A stretch of DNA of 26,962 nt, from contig CAJQOB010000056.1 in assembly GCA_905479845.1 (NCBI GenBank), forward strand, positions 1-26,962. The letters run 5' to 3'. The notes beneath the pieces were generated by a model. The model was not told the DNA's origin and searched no databases. It was given only the letters and a program-made list of their open reading frames with translations. This document shows positions 1-7,594 of this stretch, piece by piece. Source of the stretch: an uncultured Flavobacteriales bacterium (GTDB lineage Bacteria; Bacteroidota; Bacteroidia; Flavobacteriales_D; Crocinitomicaceae). The position numbers and the translations under genes are program-made. Numbering within the stretch: the stretch's first letter is position 1; each line of letters starts with the position of its first letter.

Positions 1-1
1 C

Positions 2-1621
2 GATTTGGTTTCACGCCGTCAATACACTATTCATTTTAAAAATCTCGTCACTGGAGAAAAGTACGAAGATGAAATCAAGAATACGACTGGAGGTATTACT
101 TGGGCGAACGACAACAAAACGGTGTTCTACACTAAGCAAGATCCTGTTACATTGAGGTCGAATCAAATCTTCAAACACGTACTTGGAACGCCTGTCGAAC
201 AAGACAAATTGGTATACGAAGAAATGGACGAAACATTTGGATGCAGCGTCTACAAGACAAAATCTCGCAAGTTTATCATGATTGATTGCTACCAAACGCT
301 TTCAACGGAATATCGATTCTTGGACGCGGACAATCCGGATGGAGAATGGACAGTGTTTCAACAACGTGAACGCGATTTGGAATACTATGTCGATCACTTT
401 GAAGACAATTTTTACATCACGACCAACATGGATGCGAAAAACTTCCGATTGATGAAAACACCACTGGATAAAACTGGGAAGGACAATTGGACAGAAGTTA
501 TTGGACACCGTGAAGATGTGCTTTTGGAAGACATCGACATCTTCAAGAATCACTTAGTCGTAACTGAGCGAAAGAATGGACTCATTGAATTGCGCGTAAT
601 CAACTGGGTAGATATGTCTGAACATTACATTGAGTTCAATGACCCAGCCTATGCTGCATACACCTACTCAAACCCTGAATTTGACACAGATGAATTGCGC
701 TTCGGATATACATCCATGACGACGCCTGGAACGCAATACGATTACAACATGAATTCGAAATCGAAAAAACTCCTTAAGCAGCAGGAAGTTTTGGGAGGAA
801 AGTTCTCACCGGATAATTATACTTCAGAACGAGTTATGGTGACAGCACGAGATGGAGCTCAAGTACCTGTGTCGATTGTCTACAAAAAAGGATATAAACG
901 TGATGGAAACGCTCCAATGTTACTCTATGCATACGGATCATACGGTTCTTCGATAGATGCAACATTCAGTTCTATTCGTTTGAGCCTACTCGATCGAGGA
1001 TTTGCATTTGCAATTGCTCACGTTAGAGGTGGACAAGAAATGGGACGCAGCTGGTACGAAGATGGTAAATTGCTCAAGAAGAAAAACACTTTCTATGATT
1101 TCATCGACTGCGGGAAATTTTTAGTTGAAAACAACTACACATCAACCGAGCACTTGTACGCTCAAGGAGGAAGTGCAGGTGGATTATTGATGGGTGCCAT
1201 TGTAAATATGGAACCAGCTATGTGGAATGGGGTCATCGCTCAAGTTCCTTTTGTAGATGTGATTTCTACAATGCTTGATGAATCAATTCCTTTGACTACT
1301 GGAGAGTTTGACGAATGGGGGAATCCAAAAGATAAGGTCTACTACGATTACATCAAAACCTACTCTCCTTACGACAACATTGAGAAAAAGGAATACCCGA
1401 ATTTATTGATCACAACAGGTTATTGGGATAGCCAAGTGCAATATTGGGAGCCTGCAAAATGGATTGCTAAGTTGCGTGAATACAAAACAGACAACAATCA
1501 GCTAATCATGCATTGCAACATGGACGTTGGTCATGGTGGAGCCTCAGGTCGATTCAAGCGCTACAAAGAAGTAGCGATGATATATGCATTTATGCTTCAA
1601 TTGGAAGGAATAACGAAATAG
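2..1621 (+). CDS. ptrB: Oligopeptidase B (S9A serine peptidase), 5' truncated by window edge
   Basis: A prolyl-oligopeptidase-family serine peptidase that cleaves short peptides, usually after basic residues. The frame is open to the window edge and begins inside the protein (DLVSRRQYTI), so about 150 N-terminal residues lie outside; the full family length is roughly 680-700 residues. The TTG at position 5 is an internal Leu codon, not a start. The visible part is most of the beta-propeller followed by the alpha/beta-hydrolase domain. Counting from codon 5, the catalytic triad is complete: Ser390 in GGSAGG, Asp475 in the oligopeptidase B signature GYWDSQVQYWEP, and His510 in VGHGGASGRF. The D-S-Q-V-Q-Y-W-E-P signature separates oligopeptidase B from prolyl endopeptidase. 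Because the N-terminus is missing I cannot tell whether the enzyme is secreted or cytoplasmic. A weak 6-bp inverted repeat follows the stop at 1630-1644, without a T-run. Confidence 0.93.
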   Translation, partial: DLVSRRQYTIHFKNLVTGEKYEDEIKNTTGGITWANDNKTVFYTKQDPVTLRSNQIFKHVLGTPVEQDKLVYEEMDETFGCSVYKTKSRKFIMIDCYQTLSTEYRFLDADNPDGEWTVFQQRERDLEYYVDHFEDNFYITTNMDAKNFRLMKTPLDKTGKDNWTEVIGHREDVLLEDIDIFKNHLVVTERKNGLIELRVINWVDMSEHYIEFNDPAYAAYTYSNPEFDTDELRFGYTSMTTPGTQYDYNMNSKSKKLLKQQEVLGGKFSPDNYTSERVMVTARDGAQVPVSIVYKKGYKRDGNAPMLLYAYGSYGSSIDATFSSIRLSLLDRGFAFAIAHVRGGQEMGRSWYEDGKLLKKKNTFYDFIDCGKFLVENNYTSTEHLYAQGGSAGGLLMGAIVNMEPAMWNGVIAQVPFVDVISTMLDESIPLTTGEFDEWGNPKDKVYYDYIKTYSPYDNIEKKEYPNLLITTGYWDSQVQYWEPAKWIAKLREYKTDNNQLIMHCNMDVGHGGASGRFKRYKEVAMIYAFMLQLEGITK

Positions 1622-1678
1622 CATTATTGAGTGAAACATTCACTTGATGTAAACTTTAATTGATAAAAAACCTAAGGC

Positions 1679-2053
1679 ATGAAGAAAGTTGCTGTTATTT
1701 CATTGTTATTCATATGTGGAGCGCTCAACCTATCTGCAACTAAGGCAGGTCGACTCAAAGGGAAATGGCGAGCCTATAAGATGACTCATAATGGAGAAAC
1801 TCGAGATATGTCGGAAGAAAAAAAAGTTCCTTGGATCGAATTCGCGGATGACAATCTTCTTTGGGTGGGTGAAGGAAAGAAAGACAAAAAAAGAGGAGAA
1901 TGGTGGCTCGATGATGACAATAAAACCATCCATCTGATTATTAAAAATAGAGATCGAAAAATGATTATCGAACGCTTATCGAAGAAAAAACTTGTCACAA
2001 GATTCAAAGATGGTAGAAGCTCTAATAAAGCATTCTGGAAGAAAGCCTCATAA
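1679..2053 (+). CDS. Small secreted lipocalin-like protein (paralogue 1)
   Basis: A 124-residue protein of unknown role. It has a typical signal peptide (MKKVAVISLLFICGALNLSA, cleavage near residue 20-24), so it is probably exported. The body begins with an L-x-G-K-W motif like the G-x-W of lipocalin-like beta proteins, followed by alternating hydrophobic/charged beta-type strands (PWIEFADDN, WWLDDDNKTIHLI). The C-terminal half is rich in Lys and Arg. It is paralogous to the protein at 2588-2965: both have a signal peptide, GKW at the same place, a P-W-(I/M)-E-F motif, a D-(D/E)-N-(L/V)-L stretch and nearly equal length (124 and 125). The start is the ATG after an A-rich leader, 57 nt past the peptidase stop, so it may be transcribed with that gene. 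The function is not recognised. Confidence 0.8.
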   Translation: MKKVAVISLLFICGALNLSATKAGRLKGKWRAYKMTHNGETRDMSEEKKVPWIEFADDNLLWVGEGKKDKKRGEWWLDDDNKTIHLIIKNRDRKMIIERLSKKKLVTRFKDGRSSNKAFWKKAS

Positions 2054-2075
2054 CATTAACGCCTACATTTACCTC

Positions 2076-2576
2076 ATGAAAAATATTGTCCTCAAAGTAC
2101 CAACGACCATTTTCACTGTGCTGGTACTTCTTCCTTTTATGATCTACTTTTTGCAAATGGTAGCAAACAAGGAACTTTTGGAACCAAAATACTACGGTGT
2201 ACTTTCCACCATTGGATCAATTGTTTCGTTTATCTGGCTATTCTCAATTGTAGATTATTTTCAATCCAAAGCACCCGAGTTTAAGTTTACGCGCTTAATC
2301 TATGTCCTACTTACAGTAGATTTAGCCGTTGATCTTCTTACATCGTTTGACGTCGCCTCAATAGAAGGAATCGTTGACTTTGCACTCAGTATTTTTCAAT
2401 CCATCGTGTACGTTGCAGCGACTGTTTTTATTACCTTATTGATCCGTAAGGTCTTTTACGAACGTGCCGTTTGGTTCATCGTTCTTGAAGTCTTAATCGT
2501 AATTGTTGGTATCACCACCCTAACTCCCGAAATAAAACGAAACGAAAAGGAGCTGTTAGGAAATGACATAGACTAA
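2076..2576 (+). CDS. Four-helix inner-membrane protein, unknown function
   Basis: A 166-residue membrane protein. I chose the ATG at 2076 (MKNIVLKVPTTIF) rather than the longest frame from 1992. The longer start would overlap the preceding gene by 62 nt and add 28 residues with no membrane or signal character. Four hydrophobic segments are visible: about residues 10-25, 40-58, 75-90 with a following helix near 105-125, and a last one near 132-150. The acidic Lys/Glu tail (EIKRNEKELLGND) should be soluble. No motif links it to a known family. It sits 22 nt after one lipocalin-like gene and 11 nt before the other, on the same strand, so a three-gene operon is likely. A membrane partner for the two secreted paralogues is possible but unproven. 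Confidence 0.7.
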   Translation: MKNIVLKVPTTIFTVLVLLPFMIYFLQMVANKELLEPKYYGVLSTIGSIVSFIWLFSIVDYFQSKAPEFKFTRLIYVLLTVDLAVDLLTSFDVASIEGIVDFALSIFQSIVYVAATVFITLLIRKVFYERAVWFIVLEVLIVIVGITTLTPEIKRNEKELLGNDID

Positions 2577-2587
2577 AATTAATCATC

Positions 2588-2965
2588 ATGAAAAAATCAC
2601 TCTTTTTATTCGCTATTCTGCTCATCGGAGTATTAACCATTTCAGCATCAGTTGAGGAAGAAATAATTGGAAAATGGTTTGTTCATTCAATGCAAATGGA
2701 AGAAAACAAGCAAGAGTTCGATGACGAGAGCACTGCTCCTTGGATGGAATTTCAAGATGAAAATGTTCTGCTGCTTGGTGAACCCGGACGAGACACAAAA
2801 GACTCTGGATGGCAATACAATAACGAACTTAAGGTTCTAACGCTCGATTCATTTGGAGAAGAACTTGAATTCAAAGTTGCTGAATTGACAGATACTAAAT
2901 TGGTTTTAACTGCAGGAGATGAAGTTGAGACTTTCATGACAATCGTTTTAACGCGCAGTTTGTAA
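2588..2965 (+). CDS. Small secreted lipocalin-like protein (paralogue 2)
   Basis: A 125-residue exported protein with a clear signal peptide (MKKSLFLFAILLIGVLTISA). It is paralogous to the protein at 1679-2053, sharing I-x-G-K-W near residue 27, the P-W-M-E-F motif, D-E-N-V-L-L-L-G and a following G-W strand. This copy is acidic, whereas its paralogue is strongly basic in the second half, so the pair has opposite charge. The beta-rich pattern and G-x-W motif suggest a small lipocalin-like barrel, a fold that often binds hydrophobic ligands. That assignment is inference from pattern only, and the ligand and role are unknown. It begins 11 nt after the membrane protein stop and closes the small-protein cluster; the next gene is convergent. 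Confidence 0.8.
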   Translation: MKKSLFLFAILLIGVLTISASVEEEIIGKWFVHSMQMEENKQEFDDESTAPWMEFQDENVLLLGEPGRDTKDSGWQYNNELKVLTLDSFGEELEFKVAELTDTKLVLTAGDEVETFMTIVLTRSL

Positions 2966-2988
2966 TCCAAGAATTATCTAGACGCTCT

Positions 2989-3198
2989 TTATGCAAAAGC
3001 AAATTCAACAATCCAGAACAGGTTTATAAAAGCGTAAACTGAAGCAAGAAGGATCGCAAATATCTTTCGTTTGCCCATATCCAAACCAAGAGCTATAAAC
3101 AATGCGGATCCAGCAGCGAGAAGTCCAACCACCAAAGAAATTGGGCTTAAGGTACTATACAGCGTAATGGAACCTGTGAGTTCGGCAATTTTATCCAA
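2989..3198 (-). CDS. Two-helix membrane fragment, 69 aa (rear half of the split gene)
   Basis: The frame from TTG 3198 to TAA 2989 encodes two transmembrane helices, about residues 19-39 and 45-66, separated by a short basic turn (DMGKRK). It has no ATG of its own and no obvious ribosome site, and it lies in the same frame as the zinc-ribbon fragment across one TGA. It is therefore more likely the C-terminal part of that protein than an independent gene. It ends convergently, 23 nt from the lipocalin-like paralogue 2 stop. Confidence 0.45.
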   Translation of the reverse strand: MDKIAELTGSITLYSTLSPISLVVGLLAAGSALFIALGLDMGKRKIFAILLASVYAFINLFWIVEFAFA

Positions 3199-3216
3199 TA
3201 AAAAACCATAAATCTC

Positions 3217-3393
3217 TCATAGGCAAAGTACGAGCAGCCCTCTAAAAATTAATTTTTGTCCTCTCTCATCTCTTTTTACAGCAAAGTCTAAATCAGTGTT
3301 AATCCCAGCTGTTGTCGTTCCGCAATTCTCACAAAAGTTAACTGACTTCCTTATCTCGTGTTCGCATGTTTCGCATTTCATTGTTCCCTCCAT
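3217..3393 (-). CDS. Zinc-ribbon fragment, 58 aa (front half of the split gene)
   Basis: This short frame gives MEGTMKCETCEHEIRK as its start and ends at TGA 3217-3219. Two in-frame ATG codons are possible, 3393 and 3381. A GGAGG stretch lies just upstream of 3381, but it also overlaps the first codons from 3393. Four cysteines in two C-x2-C knuckles, 10 residues apart, form a classic zinc ribbon that could bind one Zn. The frame closes in a hydrophobic run (RGLLVLCL), which looks like the beginning of a membrane or amphipathic helix rather than a natural end. That supports truncation. It may still be translated as a small protein. Confidence 0.5.
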   Translation of the reverse strand: MEGTMKCETCEHEIRKSVNFCENCGTTTAGINTDLDFAVKRDERGQKLIFRGLLVLCL

Positions 3394-3481
3394 AGGTCCA
3401 AACTACAAAAAATAATACCCCTTTATTAAACCTTTTGAATTCTCATCAGTCTAAGGAACGTTACACCTAAAAAATGACATC

Positions 3482-4480
3482 ATGAAAAAAGCAAGTTTAA
3501 CACTATTCGTCGCTCTACTGGGAGCATTTTCCTTCGCACAAGAATCAGACTCCACAGGGTTGGAGGGAGACAATTTAGATCTTAACGGAGTTCTTGAATT
3601 ATTCAAAGAATCCAAAGATGTTGAAGATTTTGAAAAGAAATTGAACACCGAATCAAACGGTGTAAACAACCTGGACCTTAACGAAGACGGTGAGGTAGAT
3701 TACATTCGTGTAGTCGATCACGCTGATAGCAACGCACACTCACTAGCACTTCAAGTTCCAGTAAACGAAACTGAATCGCAGGATGTTGCGGTGATCGAAA
3801 TGGAAGAGGTTGAAGAAGATAAAGTAAACCTACAAGTTATTGGAGATTCTGAATTGTATGGAGAAGAATACATGGTTGAGCCAGCCGAAGAAAAGAATCC
3901 CAGTGTTGTTGTCAATGTAAATACATGGCGACCTGTGAGACACATTTACGGACCTCGATACGTTGCATGGAGATCTCCTTATCGTTGGGGATACTACCCA
4001 AAATGGCACCGACCTTGGAGAAGAGTCACTTGGGCAGTTTATCGTCCTCGAGTGATTCGTTACCATAGACCATATTACCGTAGAACTAGAGTTCGTCGAT
4101 GTCATTATGCTCACACGCACTATCATGCGCACCATGTTCACTCACCATACTTCCACAAGAGTAGTAAAAGTGCTACTGTAAAAGCGAACAATAATAAAGT
4201 TGGTATTAAGAAAACAACGACTGTTAAAAAGACAAATAATGGAACGGTGGTTAAAAAGCAAACGACTACTGTTAAGAAGTCGCCAAACACACAAGTTGGC
4301 AAAAAACAAACAACTACGGTTAAGAAATCACCGAATACGCAGACAGGTATGAAGCAAACAACAACTGTGAAGCGGAAAGGAACTCAGACTAAAAGCACCA
4401 AAACAAAGCGACCAGGTGCAGTAAAGCAAAAAAAGACTACAACTCGAAAAACTACTAGCACCCGAAAAGGGCGTCGCTAG
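3482..4480 (+). CDS. Secreted protein: acidic front, His/Arg/Lys-rich back, KKQTTTVKK repeats
   Basis: A 332-residue exported protein with signal peptide MKKASLTLFVALLGAFSFAQ. The mature protein falls into three zones. Residues 21 to about 138 are acidic and contain an EF-hand-like loop (DLNEDGEVDYIRV) that could bind calcium. Residues about 145-228 are rich in Trp, Tyr, Arg and then His (HYAHTHYHAHHVHSPYFH), which suggests metal binding or contact with polyanions. Residues about 230-332 are a low-complexity Lys/Thr tail with a repeated KKQTTTVKKSPNTQ-type unit, three times with drift. No enzyme motif is present. The acidic-to-basic split suggests a self-associating or surface/matrix-binding protein, but this is inference. 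A strong hairpin follows at 4500-4530. It starts divergently from the zinc-ribbon gene, with 88 nt between the start codons. Confidence 0.85.
   Translation: MKKASLTLFVALLGAFSFAQESDSTGLEGDNLDLNGVLELFKESKDVEDFEKKLNTESNGVNNLDLNEDGEVDYIRVVDHADSNAHSLALQVPVNETESQDVAVIEMEEVEEDKVNLQVIGDSELYGEEYMVEPAEEKNPSVVVNVNTWRPVRHIYGPRYVAWRSPYRWGYYPKWHRPWRRVTWAVYRPRVIRYHRPYYRRTRVRRCHYAHTHYHAHHVHSPYFHKSSKSATVKANNNKVGIKKTTTVKKTNNGTVVKKQTTTVKKSPNTQVGKKQTTTVKKSPNTQTGMKQTTTVKRKGTQTKSTKTKRPGAVKQKKTTTRKTTSTRKGRR
4196..4380 (+). repeat. Degenerate KKQTTTVKK coding repeat
   Basis: Within the secreted protein at 3482-4480, the DNA repeats a Lys-Lys-x-Thr-Thr-Thr-Val-Lys-Lys/Arg motif about four times: KKTTTVKK, KKQTTTVKK, KKQTTTVKK, MKQTTTVKR. 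The last ones are spaced by the linker SPNTQ(V/T)G. Bases drift between copies, so this is a diverged rather than a fresh expansion. Confidence 0.7.
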
Positions 4481-4499
4481 ACACTGAGTAACCCCACAT

Positions 4500-4530
4500 G
4501 TAAACCTTCCGAAGATATCGGAGGGTTTAC
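4500..4530 (+). terminator. 13-bp hairpin after the His-rich protein gene
   Basis: An inverted repeat of 13 bp (4500-4512 with 4518-4530, one G-T wobble) encloses the 5-nt loop AGATA and lies 19 nt after the stop at 4480. There is only a weak T-rich stretch downstream, so it may act as a terminator or as an RNA 3' end stabiliser. It separates the small-protein zone from the era promoter. Confidence 0.65.
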
Positions 4531-4578
4531 TTGCGCGGCCATTTTTGCCCTCAATTGCCCCAAAATAACCGTGTTACC

Positions 4579-4610
4579 TTGTTAGACCTGCGGTGAAAGC
4601 GTTATCTTTG
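4579..4610 (+). promoter_or_regulatory. Bacteroidota-type promoter for era
   Basis: The -7 box TATCTTTG at 4603-4610 matches TAnnTTTG exactly. A TTG at 4579-4581 lies 21 nt upstream, where the -33 element is expected. The leader to the era ATG at 4628 would be about a dozen nucleotides. Confidence 0.6.
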
Positions 4611-4627
4611 CAGGAAATTAGCGACAC

Positions 4628-5503
4628 ATGGCGCATAAGTCTGGATTTGTAAATATTGTAGGAAGCCCAAATGTTGGGAAGTCGACGTTGATGAATCGTT
4701 TGGTGGGTGAGAAATTATCTATCGTTACGAATAAAGCTCAAACGACGCGACACCGTATTCTTGGGATTGTGAATAATGAGGATTCTCAAATTGTATTTTC
4801 CGATACTCCAGGAGTTGTAAATTCAGCCTACAAACTTCACGATAGTATGATGAGCTATGTGAATACATCCATCCAAGATGCTGATGTTTTGCTATTCATC
4901 ACAGATGCGAAGGAAACAGAAATGAATCACAAGGAAACACTTGAGCGCATTCAACGCTTAGAAATCCCTGTGCTTTGTTTGGTGAATAAAATGGATCTTT
5001 CTGATCAGAAAAACGTGAAGGAAAAGCTGGAGTACTGGCAAAGTCGCCTTCCGAACGCAAACGTTTTTCCTATTTCGGCACTACACGGATTTAACGTGGA
5101 CAGTGTTTGGGAATGTATTCTCGCGGCGCTTCCTGAAAGCCCACCCTATTTTGAAAAGGACGCCATTTCAGATCGACCAATGCGGTTTTTTGTTTCAGAA
5201 ATCATTCGTGAGAAAATCTTCATGCACACTCAAAAGGAAATTCCTTATGCATGTCAGGTGGAGATTGAAGAGTACATCGAGGAGGAAGATATTACGCGTA
5301 TTCGTGCACTGATTATCGTTGAGCGCGATTCACAAAAAGGAATCCTTATTGGAAAAGGTGGCACAATGTTGAAACGTTTGGGACGAGAGTCACGTATCGA
5401 GATTGAGAAATTTATTGAGAGCAAGGTGTTTTTGGAAACATTCGTGAAAGTTGATAAAGATTGGCGCGGATCTGAAAACAAATTGAAGAAATACGGTTAC
5501 TAA
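4628..5503 (+). CDS. era: GTPase Era
   Basis: Essential GTPase that binds the 3' end of 16S rRNA and helps mature the 30S subunit, acting in the cytoplasm near the membrane. It is 291 residues, the normal family length. Visible motifs are G1 GSPNVGKS at 12-19, the switch I segment NKAQTTRHR near 35-43, G3 DTPG at 59-62, G4 NKMD at 120-123, and a C-terminal KH domain with the RNA-binding loop GKGG at 242-245. Nothing is missing. The ATG start follows a good -7 box by 17 nt. The other ribosome-assembly GTPase, der, follows after 48 nt on the same strand, so co-transcription is likely, and the shared context fits joint control of ribosome biogenesis. Confidence 0.98.
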   Translation: MAHKSGFVNIVGSPNVGKSTLMNRLVGEKLSIVTNKAQTTRHRILGIVNNEDSQIVFSDTPGVVNSAYKLHDSMMSYVNTSIQDADVLLFITDAKETEMNHKETLERIQRLEIPVLCLVNKMDLSDQKNVKEKLEYWQSRLPNANVFPISALHGFNVDSVWECILAALPESPPYFEKDAISDRPMRFFVSEIIREKIFMHTQKEIPYACQVEIEEYIEEEDITRIRALIIVERDSQKGILIGKGGTMLKRLGRESRIEIEKFIESKVFLETFVKVDKDWRGSENKLKKYGY

Positions 5504-5551
5504 AACCGAATAATTGAAAGTTGTGCATTCAGCACATTCAAGCTAGAAGTC

Positions 5552-6862
5552 ATGGGAAATATTATCGCAATTGTAGGACGTCCAAATGTTGGGAAATCGA
5601 CTTTATTTAATCGATTGACCGAATCGAAACGCGCCATCGTGAAGGAAGTAAGTGGGGTAACGCGTGATCGTTTGTACGGGCGTGGCGAATGGAACGGAAC
5701 GGAATTTTCTGTAATCGATACTGGAGGTTACGTGAAGGGTTCTGATGACATCTTTGAAGCTGAAATTCGCAAGCAAGTTGTAATTGCAATCGAAGAAGCA
5801 TCCGTTATTGTTTTCATGTTAGACGTAATGACGGGAATTGTTGATTTGGATGAAGTGGTAGCGAAATTGCTTCGTAAATCTGGCAAGAAAGTATACGTTG
5901 TTGCCAACAAGGTGGATAATACGCAGCGCGTTGGAATGTCCTCTGAATTCTGGTCACTCGGAGTTGGAGATGTTTATGATCTTTCAGCAACAAATGGAAG
6001 TGGATCAGGAGAGTTACTGGATGATATCATCAAAGGGTTCGACAAGGAAGTGGACGAAGCGAACGAAGAATCGAACTTACCTCACATCGCAATTGTTGGA
6101 AAACCAAATGTTGGAAAATCATCTCTTGTGAATGCTTTGACAGGTGAAGATCGAAACATTGTAACTGAAATTTCAGGAACGACCCGCGATACTGTCAACA
6201 CACGCTACAAGTCTTTCGGTTTCGATTTCATGTTAGTCGACACTGCTGGAATTCGAAAGAAGGCAAAGGTTCAGGAAGACATCGAATATTACTCTGTACT
6301 TCGATCGATTCGCGCTATTGAAAATTCAGACGTTTGTGTCTTCATGGTAGATGCAACGGAAGGAATTCAAAAGCAAGACCTCAATATTTTCTACATCATC
6401 GAGAAGAACTCGAAAGGAGTTGTAGTGCTCATCAATAAATGGGATCTTATCGAAAAAGATCACAAAACGATGGGTGAATACGAAGAGAAAATCCGTGAGC
6501 AATTGGCTCCATTTAATGATGTTCCAATCATCTTTACGTCTACAATTGAGAAGCAACGGATTCACAAAGCATTGGAAACAGTGATGGAAGTTCACGAGAA
6601 CAGAACGCGCAAAATTCCAACTTCAGAGTTGAATGATGTGATGCAAGAAATCATCATGGCCACTCCTCCACCCTCGGTGAAAGGAAAGTATGTTCGTATC
6701 AAGTACATTCAACAGTTGCCTACGCACTCGCCAGCATTTGCGTTCTTCTGTAATTTGCCTCAGTACATTCCAGATAGCTACAAGCGTTTCTTGGAAAACC
6801 GATTGAGGGATGAGTTCTTGTTTACGGGTGTCCCTTTGAAGATCTTCTTCAGAAAGAAATAG
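5552..6862 (+). CDS. der: GTPase Der (EngA), double G-domain
   Basis: Essential tandem GTPase needed for 50S subunit assembly. It has 436 residues, the standard length, and two complete G domains followed by a KH-like C-terminal domain. In the first domain G1 is GRPNVGKS at 9-16, G3 is DTGG at 56-59 and G4 is NKVD at 119-122. In the second domain G1 is GKPNVGKS at 183-190, G3 is DTAG at 230-233 and G4 is NKWD at 295-298. The ATG is 48 nt after era. A small inverted repeat with arms TGTGC and GCACA lies in the gap, but no promoter is evident, so it is probably read from the era promoter. The region just past its stop received an insertion element. Confidence 0.98.
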   Translation: MGNIIAIVGRPNVGKSTLFNRLTESKRAIVKEVSGVTRDRLYGRGEWNGTEFSVIDTGGYVKGSDDIFEAEIRKQVVIAIEEASVIVFMLDVMTGIVDLDEVVAKLLRKSGKKVYVVANKVDNTQRVGMSSEFWSLGVGDVYDLSATNGSGSGELLDDIIKGFDKEVDEANEESNLPHIAIVGKPNVGKSSLVNALTGEDRNIVTEISGTTRDTVNTRYKSFGFDFMLVDTAGIRKKAKVQEDIEYYSVLRSIRAIENSDVCVFMVDATEGIQKQDLNIFYIIEKNSKGVVVLINKWDLIEKDHKTMGEYEEKIREQLAPFNDVPIIFTSTIEKQRIHKALETVMEVHENRTRKIPTSELNDVMQEIIMATPPPSVKGKYVRIKYIQQLPTHSPAFAFFCNLPQYIPDSYKRFLENRLRDEFLFTGVPLKIFFRKK

Positions 6863-6886
6863 TGGTGTTTGGGATGTGTCTTTAGT

Positions 6887-6908
6887 CATTTCCTAGTATT
6901 TGGCAAAC
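6887..6908. repeat. Left terminal inverted repeat of the IS
   Basis: Begins CATTTCCTAGTATTTGG and matches the reverse complement of 7595-7616 at 21 of 22 positions. Confidence 0.85.
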
Positions 6909-7541
6909 CTATATTTTCAAGACCCGCTTCATCAGCTCGGGGTATCCTTGATCTCTTCTGTTTCTCCGTTCATATTTGTAGTTGATCTCATCAACATAGC
7001 GATGAAGATAACGCTCATCAATCCTATGATATTGACCAAACAGTGCTCGTTTCAAATGTCCCCAGCAAGAACCACCCCCTTGTAAAAGATGATTGTCCAC
7101 TTTGAGTTCCTTCCTTTTTCGAGAACTACCTAGTCCCCCGATCAAAGTGATTCTTACCGCCCGATACTCTCTTTCAAAGAACTCCAATTCTCCCTCTTTC
7201 ATCGCCGCACGAATCTTCATCTGTAGGAACCATCCTGTATTCTTGTTTACAGATAAATCCCTGGATAATTGAAGCGCAGAAATTCCTTTTTTCGCAGATA
7301 ACATGATCGATATTGCCATGAGCCACTTTTGCAATGGGAGGTTAGAATTATGGAAGACTGTTCCAACTGTAACACTGAACGATCGGTTACACTTAAGACA
7401 AGTATGTCGAAGCCCTTTTGGACTGCTCCTCTTGCTAGAACAATAAGGACAGATAGGGATGTTTCCCCAGCGTTCTTTCTCGAGGTATTTAACACATTTC
7501 TTGTGCGTGTTCAAGCGTTTTGCGATGTAGGTTAAAGTCAT
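6909..7541 (-). pseudogene. IS1595/ISXO2-like transposase lacking its catalytic core
   Basis: An open frame of 210 codons. The N-terminal 55 residues carry the typical zinc-binding head (CPYCSS ... CLKCNRSFSV), followed by the family signature region (GTVFHNSNLPLQKWLMAI, then SAKKGISALQLSRDL). The C-terminal end is also typical (WGHLKRALFGQYHRIDERY, then LHRYVDEINYKYERRN). Between them about 100 residues of the DDE nuclease are gone. The place where the family has D-E-T-Y-(I/V)-G-G reads RITLIGG, the second Asp region is absent, and the Glu expected before the conserved Trp reads as Gly-Gly-Ser-Cys-Trp. It should not be able to catalyse transposition, although it could still bind the ends. 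The family comparison is from memory. The frame is intact from ATG 7541 to TAG 6909. Confidence 0.75.
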
Positions 7542-7594
7542 AAATAGTGATGTGATCCATATATAAGTTACGAATAAATATTACACAAAACCAT

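Larger units (their letters stand above)
2989..3393 (-). pseudogene. Zinc-ribbon plus transmembrane protein split by an in-frame TGA
   Basis: Read on the minus strand, one frame runs from ATG 3393 (or 3381) to TAA 2989, interrupted by a single TGA at 3217-3219. The front half carries a zinc ribbon, C-x2-C-x10-C-x2-C (MKCETCEHEI ... FCENCG). The rear half carries two strong hydrophobic segments (SLVVGLLAAGSALFIALGL and IFAILLASVYAFINLFWIV). Zinc ribbon followed by membrane helices is a common layout for one small bacterial protein, and both halves share the frame, so the simplest reading is one gene of about 133 residues broken by a nonsense change. Alternatives are two small genes with the second starting at TTG 3198, a sequencing error, or readthrough. 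A one-base difference in the six-T run near 3203 would also join an ATG at 3220 (ATGA overlap) to the rear half. Confidence 0.55.

Noticed and set aside
1992..2075. Upstream extension of the four-helix membrane protein
   Set aside because: It overlaps the preceding gene by 62 nt and adds polar residues with no sign of coding; ATG 2076 fits better.
3217..3219. TGA in the zinc-ribbon gene read as selenocysteine
   Set aside because: I see no convincing stem-loop just after the TGA and no reason for Sec at a membrane-proximal position; nonsense mutation is simpler.
3830..4141. 103-codon minus-strand frame within the His-rich protein gene
   Set aside because: It is a shadow of the biased codon use of the real gene, with an Asn/Ser-rich product lacking any motif.
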